DNA of 64,000 bases, from contig NZ_CP151275.1 of the NCBI RefSeq assembly GCF_038235435.1, positions 4,960,001 to 5,024,000 of the forward strand. The letters are read 5' to 3'. Positions within the stretch are counted from its first letter, which is position 1. Each line of letters starts with the position of its first letter. Shown here in pieces: positions 9,008 to 18,328 of this stretch. The notes under the pieces are model-generated. The model was given only the letters and a program-made list of their open reading frames with translations, was not told the origin of the DNA and did no database searches. This DNA comes from Niveibacterium sp. SC-1. Lineage in GTDB: Bacteria; Pseudomonadota; Gammaproteobacteria; Burkholderiales; Rhodocyclaceae. The position numbers and the translations under genes were made by a program.

Positions 9008-9979
9008 CTAGAAACCGATCCGCCGCTTGCGCGCGAGCCGCGCGGCGTCCAGGTCTTCCACTTCCAGATGGTCACGCCCGGCGAGCTTGGCATTGCCGAA
9101 GGCGCTCATCAACGCCCGCCGCTGCTCGCGCGGCGGCAGCGCGGCCAGACGCTCCATCACCTTCTCCGGCGCCTCGGGCGGGAAACCCCAGGCGTGGTCG
9201 GCGAGGATCTCGCGATAGAGCCGGCAGGCGATCTGGAAGGATTCCCCGGCATCCGGCCGCGGCACTTCATAGACATTCATCCGGTTGAGGATGGGCTCGG
9301 GAATCTGCGAAGCGTCGTTTGCGGTGGTGACCCAGAGGATGTGCGAGGCGTCGATCTCGACATCGACATACTCGTCGCGAAAGCGCCGCGCGGTGTCCTG
9401 TTCGAAGAGTTCGTAGAGCGCGCCCATCGGGTCGTAGCGGGCGTCGCCGCCGGCCTTGTCGACCTCGTCGAGCACCATCACCGGATTGGCCATCTCGCCC
9501 ACCACCAGGGCCTGGGCCACCTTGCCCGGTTTGGCGTGGTTCCACTGCGCCGAGGCGCCGGAGAGCACCCAGCCGGCGGTGAGCGAACTCATCGCGACGA
9601 ACTCGAAGCCGGTGCCCAGATGCTGGGCCAACGCCCGCGCGAAGTGCGTCTTGCCGATGCCCGGTTCGCCCAGCAGCAGCATGGGCGCAAAACTCACCGG
9701 CTCGTTGCCGGAGACAGCCAGCGCGAGCGACTTCTTGAGGTCGTCGATCACGTCGCCAAAATTGGGGCAGCTCTCGTAGAGCGGATCGAGCGTGTCGGTG
9801 TGGGAAGGCTTGACCACGAAACGCGTGCCGCCCATGCGCTTCATGCGTTCGTAGAAGGCGATCAGCGCTTCGTTGCGCGCTGGCGCACTTTCTTCCAGGG
9901 CGCGATCCACGTCGCTCAAGCGGTAGATCTGGCGGGCGTCGGCCAGGGGAATGCGGACATCCTCGGTCGCGGTGCTCAT
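9008..9979 (-). CDS. Lon-like AAA family ATPase without protease domain
   Basis: A 323-residue AAA+ ATPase. Walker A is GEPGIGKT at 104-111 and Walker B is VMVLDEVDK at 167-175; a SxxGxxxxWxxxKPGKV stretch at about 134-153 resembles the segment between these motifs in Lon. There is no Lon substrate-binding N-domain and no Ser-Lys protease domain. It could be a stand-alone remodelling ATPase. The start at 9979 is set by a GGAGG ribosome site nine to ten bases upstream on the minus strand. It is divergent from srkA and convergent with xpt, so it appears monocistronic. Confidence 0.8.
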   Translation of the reverse strand: MSTATEDVRIPLADARQIYRLSDVDRALEESAPARNEALIAFYERMKRMGGTRFVVKPSHTDTLDPLYESCPNFGDVIDDLKKSLALAVSGNEPVSFAPMLLLGEPGIGKTHFARALAQHLGTGFEFVAMSSLTAGWVLSGASAQWNHAKPGKVAQALVVGEMANPVMVLDEVDKAGGDARYDPMGALYELFEQDTARRFRDEYVDVEIDASHILWVTTANDASQIPEPILNRMNVYEVPRPDAGESFQIACRLYREILADHAWGFPPEAPEKVMERLAALPPREQRRALMSAFGNAKLAGRDHLEVEDLDAARLARKRRIGF

Positions 9980-10144
9980 ATGCTCAGCCTCCTGCAGGAA
10001 GAACCTCTTTCGCTTCAACGGCCGCCGCGGTGGGCGAGTTGAATCCTCCACCCGCGTCGACACAGGTTTTTTCGAAGCATGCGGCATGCCGGCCGAGGCA
10101 GTGCCGGGGTGTATGCTCGACGGCCCCACCCGCCGGCCGCCGCC

Positions 10145-11137
10145 ATGTCTGCTCCCGAATCCACTGCCCCGCCCTTTGCCGACCTTACGCCCGATTGCGT
10201 GCTCGGCGCGCTGGAATCAGTGGGCTTCCTGCCCGACGGTCGCTTCCATGCACTCAATAGCTACGAGAACCGGGTCTACCTGATCTGGATGGACGACGGC
10301 AGCTCGGTGGTCGCCAAGTTCTACCGGCCCGAGCGCTGGAGCGATGCGGCGATCCAGGAAGAGCACGACTTCACCGCCGAACTGGCCGGCCACGAAATCC
10401 CCGTGGTCGCGCCGCTCACGCCGGGCGAACGCAGCCTCCATGAACACGCGGGCTTCCGCTTCGCGGTGTATCCGCGTCGCGGCGGCCGCGCGCCGGAACT
10501 GGACGACCCCAAGGTGCTGGAATGGATCGGCCGCTTCATGGGCCGCATCCATGCGGTCGGCGCTGCGCGCCCCTTCGCGCACCGGCCGACGCTGGACATC
10601 GCGAGCTTCGGCGAGGAGCCGCGCGCCTGGTTGCTGGCGCACGATTTCATCCCGCCCGAGCTGCGCAAGCCGTGGGAGACCATCGTCGGGCTTGCGCTCG
10701 ATGGCGTGCGCGCGGCCTTCGACCGCGCCGGCGACGTGGCGCAGATCCGCCTGCACGGCGACTGCCACGCCGGAAACCTTTTGTGGACGCCGGACGGCCC
10801 GCACTTCGTCGACTTCGACGACTGCCGCCGCGGCCCCGCGATCCAGGATCTGTGGATGCTGCTCTCGGGCGACCGGCAATCGCAGCAGCGCCAGTTGCTC
10901 GACGCGCTCGCCGGCTACGAGGACTTCATGAGCTTCGATCCGCGCGAACTGCACCTGATCGAAGCCCTGCGCACCCTGCGCCTGATCCACTACAGCGCCT
11001 GGATCGCCCGCCGCTGGAACGACCCCGCCTTCCCCGCCGCCTTCTCGTGGTTCAACACCCAGCGCTACTGGGAAGAACGCGTGCTGGAACTGCGCGAGCA
11101 GGTGGCAGCAATGGATGAGCCGCCGCTGCGCGTGTGA
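10145..11137 (+). CDS. srkA: Stress response serine/threonine kinase SrkA (YihE)
   Basis: A 330-residue aminoglycoside-phosphotransferase-fold kinase, close to the 328 residues of E. coli SrkA. It carries NSYENRVY in the nucleotide-binding lobe, VAKFYRPERW with the ATP-binding Lys, the catalytic loop HGDCHAGNLLW and the metal site VDFDD. In E. coli this kinase lowers envelope-stress and MazEF-dependent death and is linked to the Cpx response; here it stands alone, with no dsbA next door. It is convergent with the pilus operon, the two stop codons being only 15 bases apart. Confidence 0.93.
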   Translation: MSAPESTAPPFADLTPDCVLGALESVGFLPDGRFHALNSYENRVYLIWMDDGSSVVAKFYRPERWSDAAIQEEHDFTAELAGHEIPVVAPLTPGERSLHEHAGFRFAVYPRRGGRAPELDDPKVLEWIGRFMGRIHAVGAARPFAHRPTLDIASFGEEPRAWLLAHDFIPPELRKPWETIVGLALDGVRAAFDRAGDVAQIRLHGDCHAGNLLWTPDGPHFVDFDDCRRGPAIQDLWMLLSGDRQSQQRQLLDALAGYEDFMSFDPRELHLIEALRTLRLIHYSAWIARRWNDPAFPAAFSWFNTQRYWEERVLELREQVAAMDEPPLRV

Positions 11138-11152
11138 GCCGTCCCAAGCAGC

Positions 11153-12151
11153 TCAGTAATAAACCGTCACCGTGACGGTATCGCTGTAGCTGTCCGGCGC
11201 GTAAGCGGCGTCGGGAACGGTCGCATAGACGGAATACACCTCGGTCGCACCCTTGCCGCTCCCGGAAACCCCGTTGCCCTCGTGGTCCGCGCTCACGTCG
11301 TCGTTGCCCCAGGGCCGGCCCCTGCGCCCGGGCGTGGAGGTCAGCTGGTAGGGCACCCTGTCGCGGTTGTCGCCGCGGCTGCCCCGCATGAGGCCGGCGC
11401 CGTCCACGCTCCCGTTCGAGGGTGAGAGGCCGATGCTGTAGGGCGTCTTGAACGTGCAGGCCACGTCGATGTTCGTGCTGCCTTCGCTGTCATTCGCATC
11501 TGGCTGCACCGTGCCGAAATCCAGGGTGCGGCCTGCGGCGACCACGCAGCGGGGAGAGATCGTGGCGATCACGTGGAAAGGAAAGCGCTCTTCGCGCCTT
11601 CTCTCACAGTCCGCGGGCGGCACATCGCCGGGAACCGAGGCGACGGTCAGGGCCGTGTCGGCGAACTGGTACTCCGCCGAGTACGCACCGGGCTCGGCCT
11701 TGTTCTGGCCGGCCGGCACGATGCCGTACAGCGTCGCCCTGAAGGGCACGGCCGCCGCCCCGGCAGGCAGGGTGACAGGCACCATGAGCGGACTGCCATG
11801 CTGCGCGCCGCCAAACTGGCTGCCCCACAGCAGGGTGAGCGCCGCGTCCTGGTAGAGGTTGAAATAGAGCCGGTTGGTACCCCGCGACCGCATGTAGGGG
11901 TCGCGGAAGCCCAGGCTGAAACAGAGCATGGCCGAGGAATTGCGCGTCGAATCTCGGTTGTCGTTGCTGCAGGAGTAGATCAGCGTGGTCTGCGCCCTTT
12001 CGGCCACACCCACGGAATTCACCTCGCCGAAGGAAAGATCGCCCATGGACGCGTTGGTGCAGGTGATCTCGGCCCGCGCCACCGTCGTTCCCGCCAGCAG
12101 CACAAGCGCTGCCAGAAGCCGGCACGCTTCCGGACCGAACCGCAGTTTCAT
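11153..12151 (-). CDS. Two-domain spore-coat-U (SCPU) protein, probable tip adhesin of the archaic pilus
   Basis: A 332-residue secreted protein with a signal peptide (about 1-27, ending TTVARA) and two SCPU-type domains: one from about 28 to 180 and a second from about 195 to the C-terminus. The second ends in DTVTVTVYY, the beta-strand ending typical of these subunits, and both contain paired cysteines. In Csu-type systems the CsuE tip protein likewise has two domains and caps the fibre. It is the last gene of the operon, and its ATG overlaps the usher stop by four bases, which means translational coupling. Confidence 0.85.
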   Translation of the reverse strand: MKLRFGPEACRLLAALVLLAGTTVARAEITCTNASMGDLSFGEVNSVGVAERAQTTLIYSCSNDNRDSTRNSSAMLCFSLGFRDPYMRSRGTNRLYFNLYQDAALTLLWGSQFGGAQHGSPLMVPVTLPAGAAAVPFRATLYGIVPAGQNKAEPGAYSAEYQFADTALTVASVPGDVPPADCERRREERFPFHVIATISPRCVVAAGRTLDFGTVQPDANDSEGSTNIDVACTFKTPYSIGLSPSNGSVDGAGLMRGSRGDNRDRVPYQLTSTPGRRGRPWGNDDVSADHEGNGVSGSGKGATEVYSVYATVPDAAYAPDSYSDTVTVTVYY

Positions 12152-14544
12152 GGCGACACCTCCTCGCAGCGCAGCGGACCCAGTTGGGGTATCGCCGTGC
12201 CCTCCTTCTTGTATTCGAAGCTGACCCGGCACAGCCCGGTTGGCGTGCTGACCTCCAGCACGTTCTGCGCAGCCAGCGAGTCGAGATAGACAATGCCGTC
12301 GAAGCCCACCAACACCGTCGCCTCCGACCCGGCAAGGTGCGCCTCGCTGCCTTGCGGCAGGGGCCGGCCAGCGGCGTCGACCAGCAGGAGCGTCGCCGCG
12401 CGCACCGGCTGGATGTCGAAACGCACCAGGGCGCCGGCACGGTCCGTCGGAGTGGTGTCCGCGCTGACGGCGCCGACGCGCAGGTCCGGCGGCAGGTCCA
12501 GCGCATCGATGCTGATCCGGTTGTGCTGGTAGGCATTGAGCGGCGTCACCAACAGGAAGCCCTTCGCGTTGGTCACGCCTACCGGATTGTTCTCCAGCTC
12601 GACGGGCACGTCCGCCACGCCATTGGTCGACACCACGGCGAAGCCGGAGGTAATGCTCTGCGCGGCGAAGGGTTGGCCGGCCATCCAGACCAGGGCGCCC
12701 TCTGCGCTGGCATAGCCATACTCGCTTCCACTCACGCGGCTGAGTCCGCCCGTGAGACGGATCCGCCGCCCCAGGTATTCGAGCTCGCCCGTCGCGTCCG
12801 TACCGTTCTCGCCGGTCCCGGCACTCACGCGCCAGCCCAGCCCGCCGTCGCTGGGCACCGAACGGCTCGCCGACAGCGCAATGTCGCGCCGGCCCCGGGC
12901 GCGCTGGTAGTCCGCGTTGATGAAAACGCCGTCGTCCAGCGACAGGGCCACGGCGACAAACACGGTGGTCTCACGCGCCCCCACCAGGCTGCGATTGGCG
13001 CTGGCGGAAAAGGACAGCTGCCGGCTGTAGGCGTAGCTCCAGTACGCGGTGGCATAGCGCGTGGGCGACTGATCGGGGTAGCGGCTGTCGAGGAAGCTCA
13101 GCCCGAAGTTGCCGAACGTGTCGCCGTTGTAGCCCACCGAGGCGCGGTCGCTCCTTTCGACGACCGGCGATCCATGGAGCGTCGCGACGTCGCGGTAGTC
13201 CCCCGCAGTGCGTGCGCTGCTCAGCTCCAGGCTGTAGCGGGTGTCGTTCCAGCTGTAGGCAAGCCCGTAGAAACCGCCACTCTGGCCATCCTTGACGCTG
13301 CCGCCCACGGCCGCCGACGCGATTCCCGCCGTGCGGCCCAATAGCCAGTGCGCCCCCAGGCCGGCGTTCACGAGTCCGTCGCTCGCCTCACCATGCGCTT
13401 CGGCGGTGAAACGATCGCTCAGGCCGCGCCGCCAGGTGCCACTCGCCATGGGCTTCTCGCTGTAGTCGGAGGATTCGATCCCGTAGTTCTCGCGCACGAA
13501 ACCCAGTTCGAGCGACCAGTCCGACAGGCCGGACCGGAGCAGGCTCTGTGCGCCATAGAGGGAGAAGTTCAGGGTACTGGTCTGGCCCAGGGCATTGGTC
13601 ATCACCAGCTGCGCACTGCCGGCGCCGCTGATGTTGGGGACGGTGTTGAGCCGGAAGGGACCGGCCGGCACCCGGGCGCTGTACTGCCGCACGCCATTCA
13701 CATAAAGGTCCACCGCCGAGGGCAGCGTCACCGAGCCAAAGAAGGCCGGCACCGGCGTCGTGACGAGGTAGGGCTGCAGGTCGAAGTTGGTGCCCACCTG
13801 CAGGCCCCCGATGCGCGTGGCGCGCGACCAGGCCAGCGCCGCACTGAGGGTGTCGCCCACGCGCCAGGTCACGAGACTGTCCGGATCGGACGTGCTCCAG
13901 CTCGTATCGAGGCGGACCGAGCTCGTGTGGTACGGCGCGATTTCGGACTTGCCGCTCTGCATGAGGCCAGTGCTGCTGAACACCTGGCGCGCGTTAAACA
14001 GACGCAGCTCACCGTAGGCATTGAGCATGGCGCCGCCCTGCCCGTCGGCCGCGCCATAGAGGTTGTAGTTGAGCAGCGCCCCCGGTGAGGCCGAGGCCGA
14101 GGTGCGGGTGCTGAGCGGCGCGGTATCCAGCACCGTGGTGGAGAGCGTCAGCAGCGTCAGGGGCGCGGTGATGGCGAGTGTCTGCAGCGACGCGTCGTAG
14201 TCGAGCTGCACACCCGGCAATGCATCCAGGCGCACCGGGTCAGGCGTTGCCTCGGGCAGCTGGAAACCCAGCTCACGCAGGGTCGCGCCATCGGCCCAGA
14301 GGGCACCCTGACGCTCGACGACGCGTACCAGCCCGCGCGGCGCGCCGTTGATCGTGAGCTCCAGGACAAGAGCCAGGTTGTCGCCGGCGGCCTCACCGGG
14401 GGAAGTCTCGAGGGGCTCGGCGTTCGCCGCGGTGGCATGGAGGAAGAGGCTAACGGCGAGGGCGAAAAACAGCGCCTGGAAGTGCGGACATTCAGCGAGA
14501 TGTCGCAGAGAGCGACAGATTTTCAGCGCTGAGCTTCTCGCCAT
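12148..14544 (-). CDS. Outer-membrane fimbrial usher of an archaic chaperone-usher system
   Basis: A 798-residue usher. A signal peptide ends near HATAANA, followed by the periplasmic N-domain, a long beta-barrel that includes the plug region (SVTLPSAVDLYVNGVRQY), and two C-terminal Ig-like domains. It secretes and assembles SCPU pilins. The gene overlaps the chaperone by 53 bases. A GGAGG sequence at 14554-14558, nine bases ahead, supports ATG 14544 over the earlier ATG at 14577. Ushers of the CsuD type are about this long. The protein lacks nothing I would expect of a working usher. Confidence 0.93.
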   Translation of the reverse strand: MARSSALKICRSLRHLAECPHFQALFFALAVSLFLHATAANAEPLETSPGEAAGDNLALVLELTINGAPRGLVRVVERQGALWADGATLRELGFQLPEATPDPVRLDALPGVQLDYDASLQTLAITAPLTLLTLSTTVLDTAPLSTRTSASASPGALLNYNLYGAADGQGGAMLNAYGELRLFNARQVFSSTGLMQSGKSEIAPYHTSSVRLDTSWSTSDPDSLVTWRVGDTLSAALAWSRATRIGGLQVGTNFDLQPYLVTTPVPAFFGSVTLPSAVDLYVNGVRQYSARVPAGPFRLNTVPNISGAGSAQLVMTNALGQTSTLNFSLYGAQSLLRSGLSDWSLELGFVRENYGIESSDYSEKPMASGTWRRGLSDRFTAEAHGEASDGLVNAGLGAHWLLGRTAGIASAAVGGSVKDGQSGGFYGLAYSWNDTRYSLELSSARTAGDYRDVATLHGSPVVERSDRASVGYNGDTFGNFGLSFLDSRYPDQSPTRYATAYWSYAYSRQLSFSASANRSLVGARETTVFVAVALSLDDGVFINADYQRARGRRDIALSASRSVPSDGGLGWRVSAGTGENGTDATGELEYLGRRIRLTGGLSRVSGSEYGYASAEGALVWMAGQPFAAQSITSGFAVVSTNGVADVPVELENNPVGVTNAKGFLLVTPLNAYQHNRISIDALDLPPDLRVGAVSADTTPTDRAGALVRFDIQPVRAATLLLVDAAGRPLPQGSEAHLAGSEATVLVGFDGIVYLDSLAAQNVLEVSTPTGLCRVSFEYKKEGTAIPQLGPLRCEEVSP

Positions 14545-15244
14545 TGACCATGACCTCCAGGGTACCGCCCGTCGCAAATACCTGTTCGGAAGCTTTCAGC
14601 GCCCAACGCATTGTCGCCCCAGGGAGGACGTAGCCGATCAGCCCCGGCATGAGCTCGGTGCGTTTTCCTGCGCGGTCAACGAAATCCAGGGACGCCAGTT
14701 GCGCGCGCTGCGCGCCGCTGTTGCTCACCTTGAGGCTCACGGCTGCACCGGACCCACGCTCCAGCGCCCAATTTAACTGAGGCGGCCGCGCGGGCGCACT
14801 CGGCTGCAGGAAGACCGGCACCGAATACCGGAGGACATAGCTCAACCCCTGCTGCCCCTCTTTCCTGGCAGGCGGCAGCTCATTGATGATGAGCCGATAG
14901 GCTTCCTCGACCGCGCCGGACGGAGGCTGTCGCAGACGCACTACGCGAACGAGCTGCTTGCCCCCTGGGGGGATCTGCAGCATCGGCGGGCTTGCCTGGA
15001 GTTCGCTGGAAGGCGTGACCTGGTTCGCCTCGCCCTCCTGCGTCCAGCGATAGACGCGCACCTGGGCGTTCAGCGGGGTGTCACCGGTGTTGCTCAGCCA
15101 CAAGGCCCCGGCGTTCTTGTCCGGCGCCAGGCTGAGCGTGGTCGGGAGCACCTGCAGGCCACCGGCATGGGCCGTGGCGCCCAGCACGCAGCAAGCGATG
15201 GAGATGCGTCGCGCGATCCTCGCAAGCCGGGTGGCCAGGCCCAT
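14492..15244 (-). CDS. Periplasmic pilus chaperone (CsuC/PapD-like)
   Basis: A 250-residue two-domain Ig-fold chaperone with an N-terminal signal peptide (cut near ATAHA). The first domain has the motifs LWLSNTGDTPLNAQVRVYRW and IPPGGKQLVRVVR, the conserved segment around the subunit-binding Arg/Lys, then LSYVLRYSVPVF. It would hold SCPU pilins in the periplasm by donor-strand complementation and pass them to the usher. It begins six bases after the pilin stop and overlaps the usher start by 53 bases, so the order pilin-chaperone-usher-tip is that of a minimal Csu-like operon. Confidence 0.92.
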   Translation of the reverse strand: MGLATRLARIARRISIACCVLGATAHAGGLQVLPTTLSLAPDKNAGALWLSNTGDTPLNAQVRVYRWTQEGEANQVTPSSELQASPPMLQIPPGGKQLVRVVRLRQPPSGAVEEAYRLIINELPPARKEGQQGLSYVLRYSVPVFLQPSAPARPPQLNWALERGSGAAVSLKVSNSGAQRAQLASLDFVDRAGKRTELMPGLIGYVLPGATMRWALKASEQVFATGGTLEVMVNGEKLSAENLSLSATSR

Positions 15245-15250
15245 AGGCGC

Positions 15251-15739
15251 TTAGAAATAGACGTTCACGGTGACCGTGTCAGTATAGTCGCCGGGCTTGG
15301 CGTCGGCGGTGGGCGCTGTCGCATACACGGTATGTTGCTTGCTGGTGCTGTCGCCCGTGCCGGTGACCCGCCGATCAGGCGTGTCGCCCCAGACTGCGCC
15401 TTCCGGCTCTACCGTCTGGCGAAGCTGGTAGGCAACCTTGTTCGCACTGTCGCCCGTTTGCTTCATGTCCCCGGCGCCCTGGTTGTTGTTGTTGGAGGGC
15501 AGCAGGCCGACCTGGTACTGGGTGTCTTTCGAACACTTGACCGAGATGGTGGTACTGCTTTGCAGGTTGCGCGCTTCCGTGGTGAAGCTGCCGAAATTGA
15601 GCGGCGCGTCTGCCGAGACCGAACAGGTGGGCTCGATTCTCATCGTCACTTGGAATTGGGCCTGGGCAACCAGCGTATCCGCCGCCTGCGCACTAAGCGC
15701 ATAGGTCGCCAGCGCGGCAGCGATGAGCACTTTTTTCAT
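15251..15739 (-). CDS. SCPU-domain major pilin subunit
   Basis: A 162-residue secreted single SCPU-domain protein, the likely main subunit of the archaic pilus. The signal peptide (MKKVLIAA... ending SAQA) is cut near residue 20, the mature part has two Cys residues, and the C-terminus DTVTVNVYF matches the end of the tip protein downstream. It is the first gene of the four-gene operon. A GGAGAT ribosome site six bases upstream sets the start at 15739 and excludes the longer open frame to 15877. The promoter should lie in the 272-base divergent spacer. Confidence 0.9.
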   Translation of the reverse strand: MKKVLIAAALATYALSAQAADTLVAQAQFQVTMRIEPTCSVSADAPLNFGSFTTEARNLQSSTTISVKCSKDTQYQVGLLPSNNNNQGAGDMKQTGDSANKVAYQLRQTVEPEGAVWGDTPDRRVTGTGDSTSKQHTVYATAPTADAKPGDYTDTVTVNVYF

Positions 15740-16011
15740 GGGGGATCTCCGTTTCTTTGTGGAACGATGGGTCCACGGGACCTCGGCGGTGACCGCCAGG
15801 TACATGGCCTGAAGTATCCGCCCAGGCAGACAGGCCCGCTGTCCCCATCCCGCCAATCGCCTCCCCCGAGGCGCCATGGCAAGCCGGCTCGGCCCAGCTG
15901 ATCGGGCTCATCTGGATTTGAACCCGGGAGGACGCCGTCCGTCGGCATATGCTGACGAATTTGACGTTTCTGCCGGATACTGAGAATTGATCTGTCATCC
16001 CCCCGACTGTC
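15740..16011. other. Divergent control region, pilus operon / M48 peptidase
   Basis: A non-coding spacer of 272 bases between divergent genes. It must hold both promoters. I see AT-richer sequence at 15950-15995 but no hexamer pair I would defend and no strong palindrome. Confidence 0.4.
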
Positions 16012-17514
16012 ATGACCCAGCAAGAATTCCGTCGCCTGGTAGCCCGCCTGGAACGTGAATGCGACGCCACGCCCGGCCCATACCGGCTCAAGGTCATGGC
16101 GCTGGCGGCCTTGGGCTATGCCTACGTGATCAGCATCCTGGCGATCGCGGCGGCCGCGCTGGTCTGGGGTGTCAGCCTGATCTCCGGCGGACATCATCTC
16201 TTCGCCGGCGCGAAGCTCGGCCTCTTCGGGGGCGCGGTAGGTTTCCTGCTGGTGCGGGCACTGTGGGTGCGACTCGATCCGCCGACCGGCCGCCGGCTCA
16301 CAGCGGCCGACACGCCCAAGCTCTTCGAGATGATCGGCAAGATCCTCAAGCGCGAGAAAGGCCCGAAGATCCATGAGGTGCTCGTCACCGACGAGTTCAA
16401 CGCGGCAATCGTGCAGACGCCGCGCTTCGGCATCTTCGGCGGCTACCGCAACACCCTGATCGTGGGCCTCGCGCTGATGCAGGCGATGACGCCCAAGGAA
16501 TTCGCAGCCGTGGTGGCGCACGAGTACGGCCACATCTCCGGCTCGCATGGCAAGTCCGGCGCCTGGGTGTATCGGATCCGCCTGGTGTGGATGCGGCTCT
16601 ACGAGACCTTCCAGCAGGAGAGCGACTGGTTCGACAAGCTCTTCACCCGCTTTTTCCGCTGGTTCATCCCCTACTTCAACGCCTACAGCTTCGTGCTCGC
16701 ACGCCAGCAGGAATACGAGGCGGACCGCGCCTCTGCGCGCCTGGTCGGCAGCGCCGTCGCCGCCCAGGCGCTCGTTGCTTCCAGCGTGCGTGGACGCTTC
16801 ATGGGCGAGAAGTTCTGGCCCGGCCTCTACGCCCAGGCCGACCGCCTGCCGCGCCCCGGCTTCCTCCCGCATGCCACGCTGCGCACCGCCTTCCGCCTCG
16901 GCGCCAGCGAGGAAGACAACGCGCGCTGGCTCAAGGAGGCGATGGCCCGCCGCACCGATATCGACGACACCCATCCCTGCCTGCGCGATCGCCTCGATGC
17001 GCTGGGCGAGAAAGCCGTCGCGCCCGGCCCGCTGGACACCAGTGCGGCCCGCTACTTCCTCGGCGAATCGCTCGCCGCCATCGTCGAAGCCTTCGATCGC
17101 GAATGGCTGGAAGGCGTGCAGAAGGACTGGGCCGAACGCCACACCGCCGTGCGCGCCGCCGAGGCGCGCCTGGACGCCGCCCGCGGCAAGGATCCGAAGC
17201 GCATGGAGGTCGAGGAGCTCACCCCCTACGCGCTCGCCCTCAACACGCTGGGCCGCAAGGAAGAAGCCCTGCCGCTCCTGCGCCAGGCCGCCGAACACTC
17301 CCGCGGCAGCGCCGAAGTCGCGATGCAGGCTGCGCTGCTGATGCTCGACGCCGACGATGCCGACGCCATCCGCTACCTCGAACTCGCGATGGACCGCGAC
17401 GGCGACCTGATCCGCGAAGCCACCTGGCGCGCCTGGCAGTTCTTCGACGCCCGCGGCGACGAAGAACAGGCGAGCTACTGGGGCGATCGGCTGGAGCGGG
17501 TGAGCGCGGACTAG
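16012..17514 (+). CDS. M48 family membrane metallopeptidase
   Basis: A 500-residue zinc protease of the Ste24/HtpX group. Two hydrophobic helices span about 33-58 and 66-84. The zinc motif HEYGH is at 170-174, and the third ligand is probably Glu234 in EYEADRAS. After the catalytic domain, the C-terminal ~130 residues are helical and TPR-like. It probably degrades or processes envelope proteins; the substrate is unknown. It is divergent from the pilus operon but there is no sign of a functional link. HtpX itself is about 290 residues, so this is the longer, TPR-tailed type. Confidence 0.87.
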   Translation: MTQQEFRRLVARLERECDATPGPYRLKVMALAALGYAYVISILAIAAAALVWGVSLISGGHHLFAGAKLGLFGGAVGFLLVRALWVRLDPPTGRRLTAADTPKLFEMIGKILKREKGPKIHEVLVTDEFNAAIVQTPRFGIFGGYRNTLIVGLALMQAMTPKEFAAVVAHEYGHISGSHGKSGAWVYRIRLVWMRLYETFQQESDWFDKLFTRFFRWFIPYFNAYSFVLARQQEYEADRASARLVGSAVAAQALVASSVRGRFMGEKFWPGLYAQADRLPRPGFLPHATLRTAFRLGASEEDNARWLKEAMARRTDIDDTHPCLRDRLDALGEKAVAPGPLDTSAARYFLGESLAAIVEAFDREWLEGVQKDWAERHTAVRAAEARLDAARGKDPKRMEVEELTPYALALNTLGRKEEALPLLRQAAEHSRGSAEVAMQAALLMLDADDADAIRYLELAMDRDGDLIREATWRAWQFFDARGDEEQASYWGDRLERVSAD

Positions 17515-17565
17515 AGTTCGGCGTTCGCTTCGATTGCCAAGTCGGGCTACGGAATGAGGTTCAAT

Positions 17566-18039
17566 TCAGCCGTTTTCCGTCGAGTCGACACCGACGGCGA
17601 TGGCCCGCAGCGTGGTCCAACTACGTGGCAGCAACTGGATTTCGGCGAGCGTCCCGTACGAGATTGGGCCCTTGCGCCTAGAGCGGTCCAGTCCAAGGAT
17701 GCTGACGGACACGCCTGCAACGCTGTAGGTCGGGCCGTATTTCGCACCCATGCCCGTCACCTTTGTGAAGCCTCGCACGATCCAGATCTCCCCATTTCTG
17801 AGATCCCTGTGCAACAGGGTCGCCGAACGAGCCGCAATGACGCAGGGAACGGCGAACGGGAGTGCCAACAATAGCTCAAGGTCGTTCGCATCCGAACCCG
17901 TGCTCAATGCCAAGTATATGAACATTGTTGGGAGCAGGCCGCAGACCAACGCAAGCACGCCGGCGCGGTTCCTTGCCCGGCGAACCAACCGTGCGTCTTC
18001 CTCAGAGAGAGGCCTTGATGGAAGTCTTTGGACGCTCAT
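17566..18039 (-). CDS. Small membrane protein of unknown function
   Basis: A 157-residue predicted protein with a basic N-terminus (about 1-30), two hydrophobic segments at about 28-46 and 56-75, and a soluble C-terminal half with a WIVRGFTKVTGMG stretch that suggests a small beta-rich domain. I do not recognise it. The region from 17.5 to 18.3 kb is visibly less GC-biased at third positions than its neighbours, which hints at a less-adapted or acquired gene. It is divergent from the GH5 lipoprotein gene. Whether it is truly coding is moderately supported: the opposite strand has an open frame too, but only this protein has a sensible membrane profile. Confidence 0.55.
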   Translation of the reverse strand: MSVQRLPSRPLSEEDARLVRRARNRAGVLALVCGLLPTMFIYLALSTGSDANDLELLLALPFAVPCVIAARSATLLHRDLRNGEIWIVRGFTKVTGMGAKYGPTYSVAGVSVSILGLDRSRRKGPISYGTLAEIQLLPRSWTTLRAIAVGVDSTENG

Positions 18040-18328
18040 GGCCGCGTCTTCCAGGACGATGCGAAGCCATACCCGCCACCATCGTCGGCGGGTAACAGGC
18101 GAGCCGGGCAACGCGCGCTGGCGAGACGTCGCGGACAGCTTCCTGACACAGTCAGATGTCCGCTCGACGCAGGGCAAGGTGCTGCGTGGGCCATCGTCTG
18201 GCGGTGATTCATCGAATCGTCTTTCTCTCGCAGTGCCAGCACTCGGAAGCGCGAAGGATAATCCGGCCGTATCCGCATCGCATGCGATGAGGAAGTGTCG
18301 TCGCCCAACCCACGCAAAGGACTCGCCT

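Noticed and set aside
15914..15925. tRNA-like T-arm (GGGTTCAAATCC on the minus strand)
   Set aside because: The loop sequence fits, but only two bases of the T-stem pair and no acceptor, anticodon or D arm can be drawn around it.
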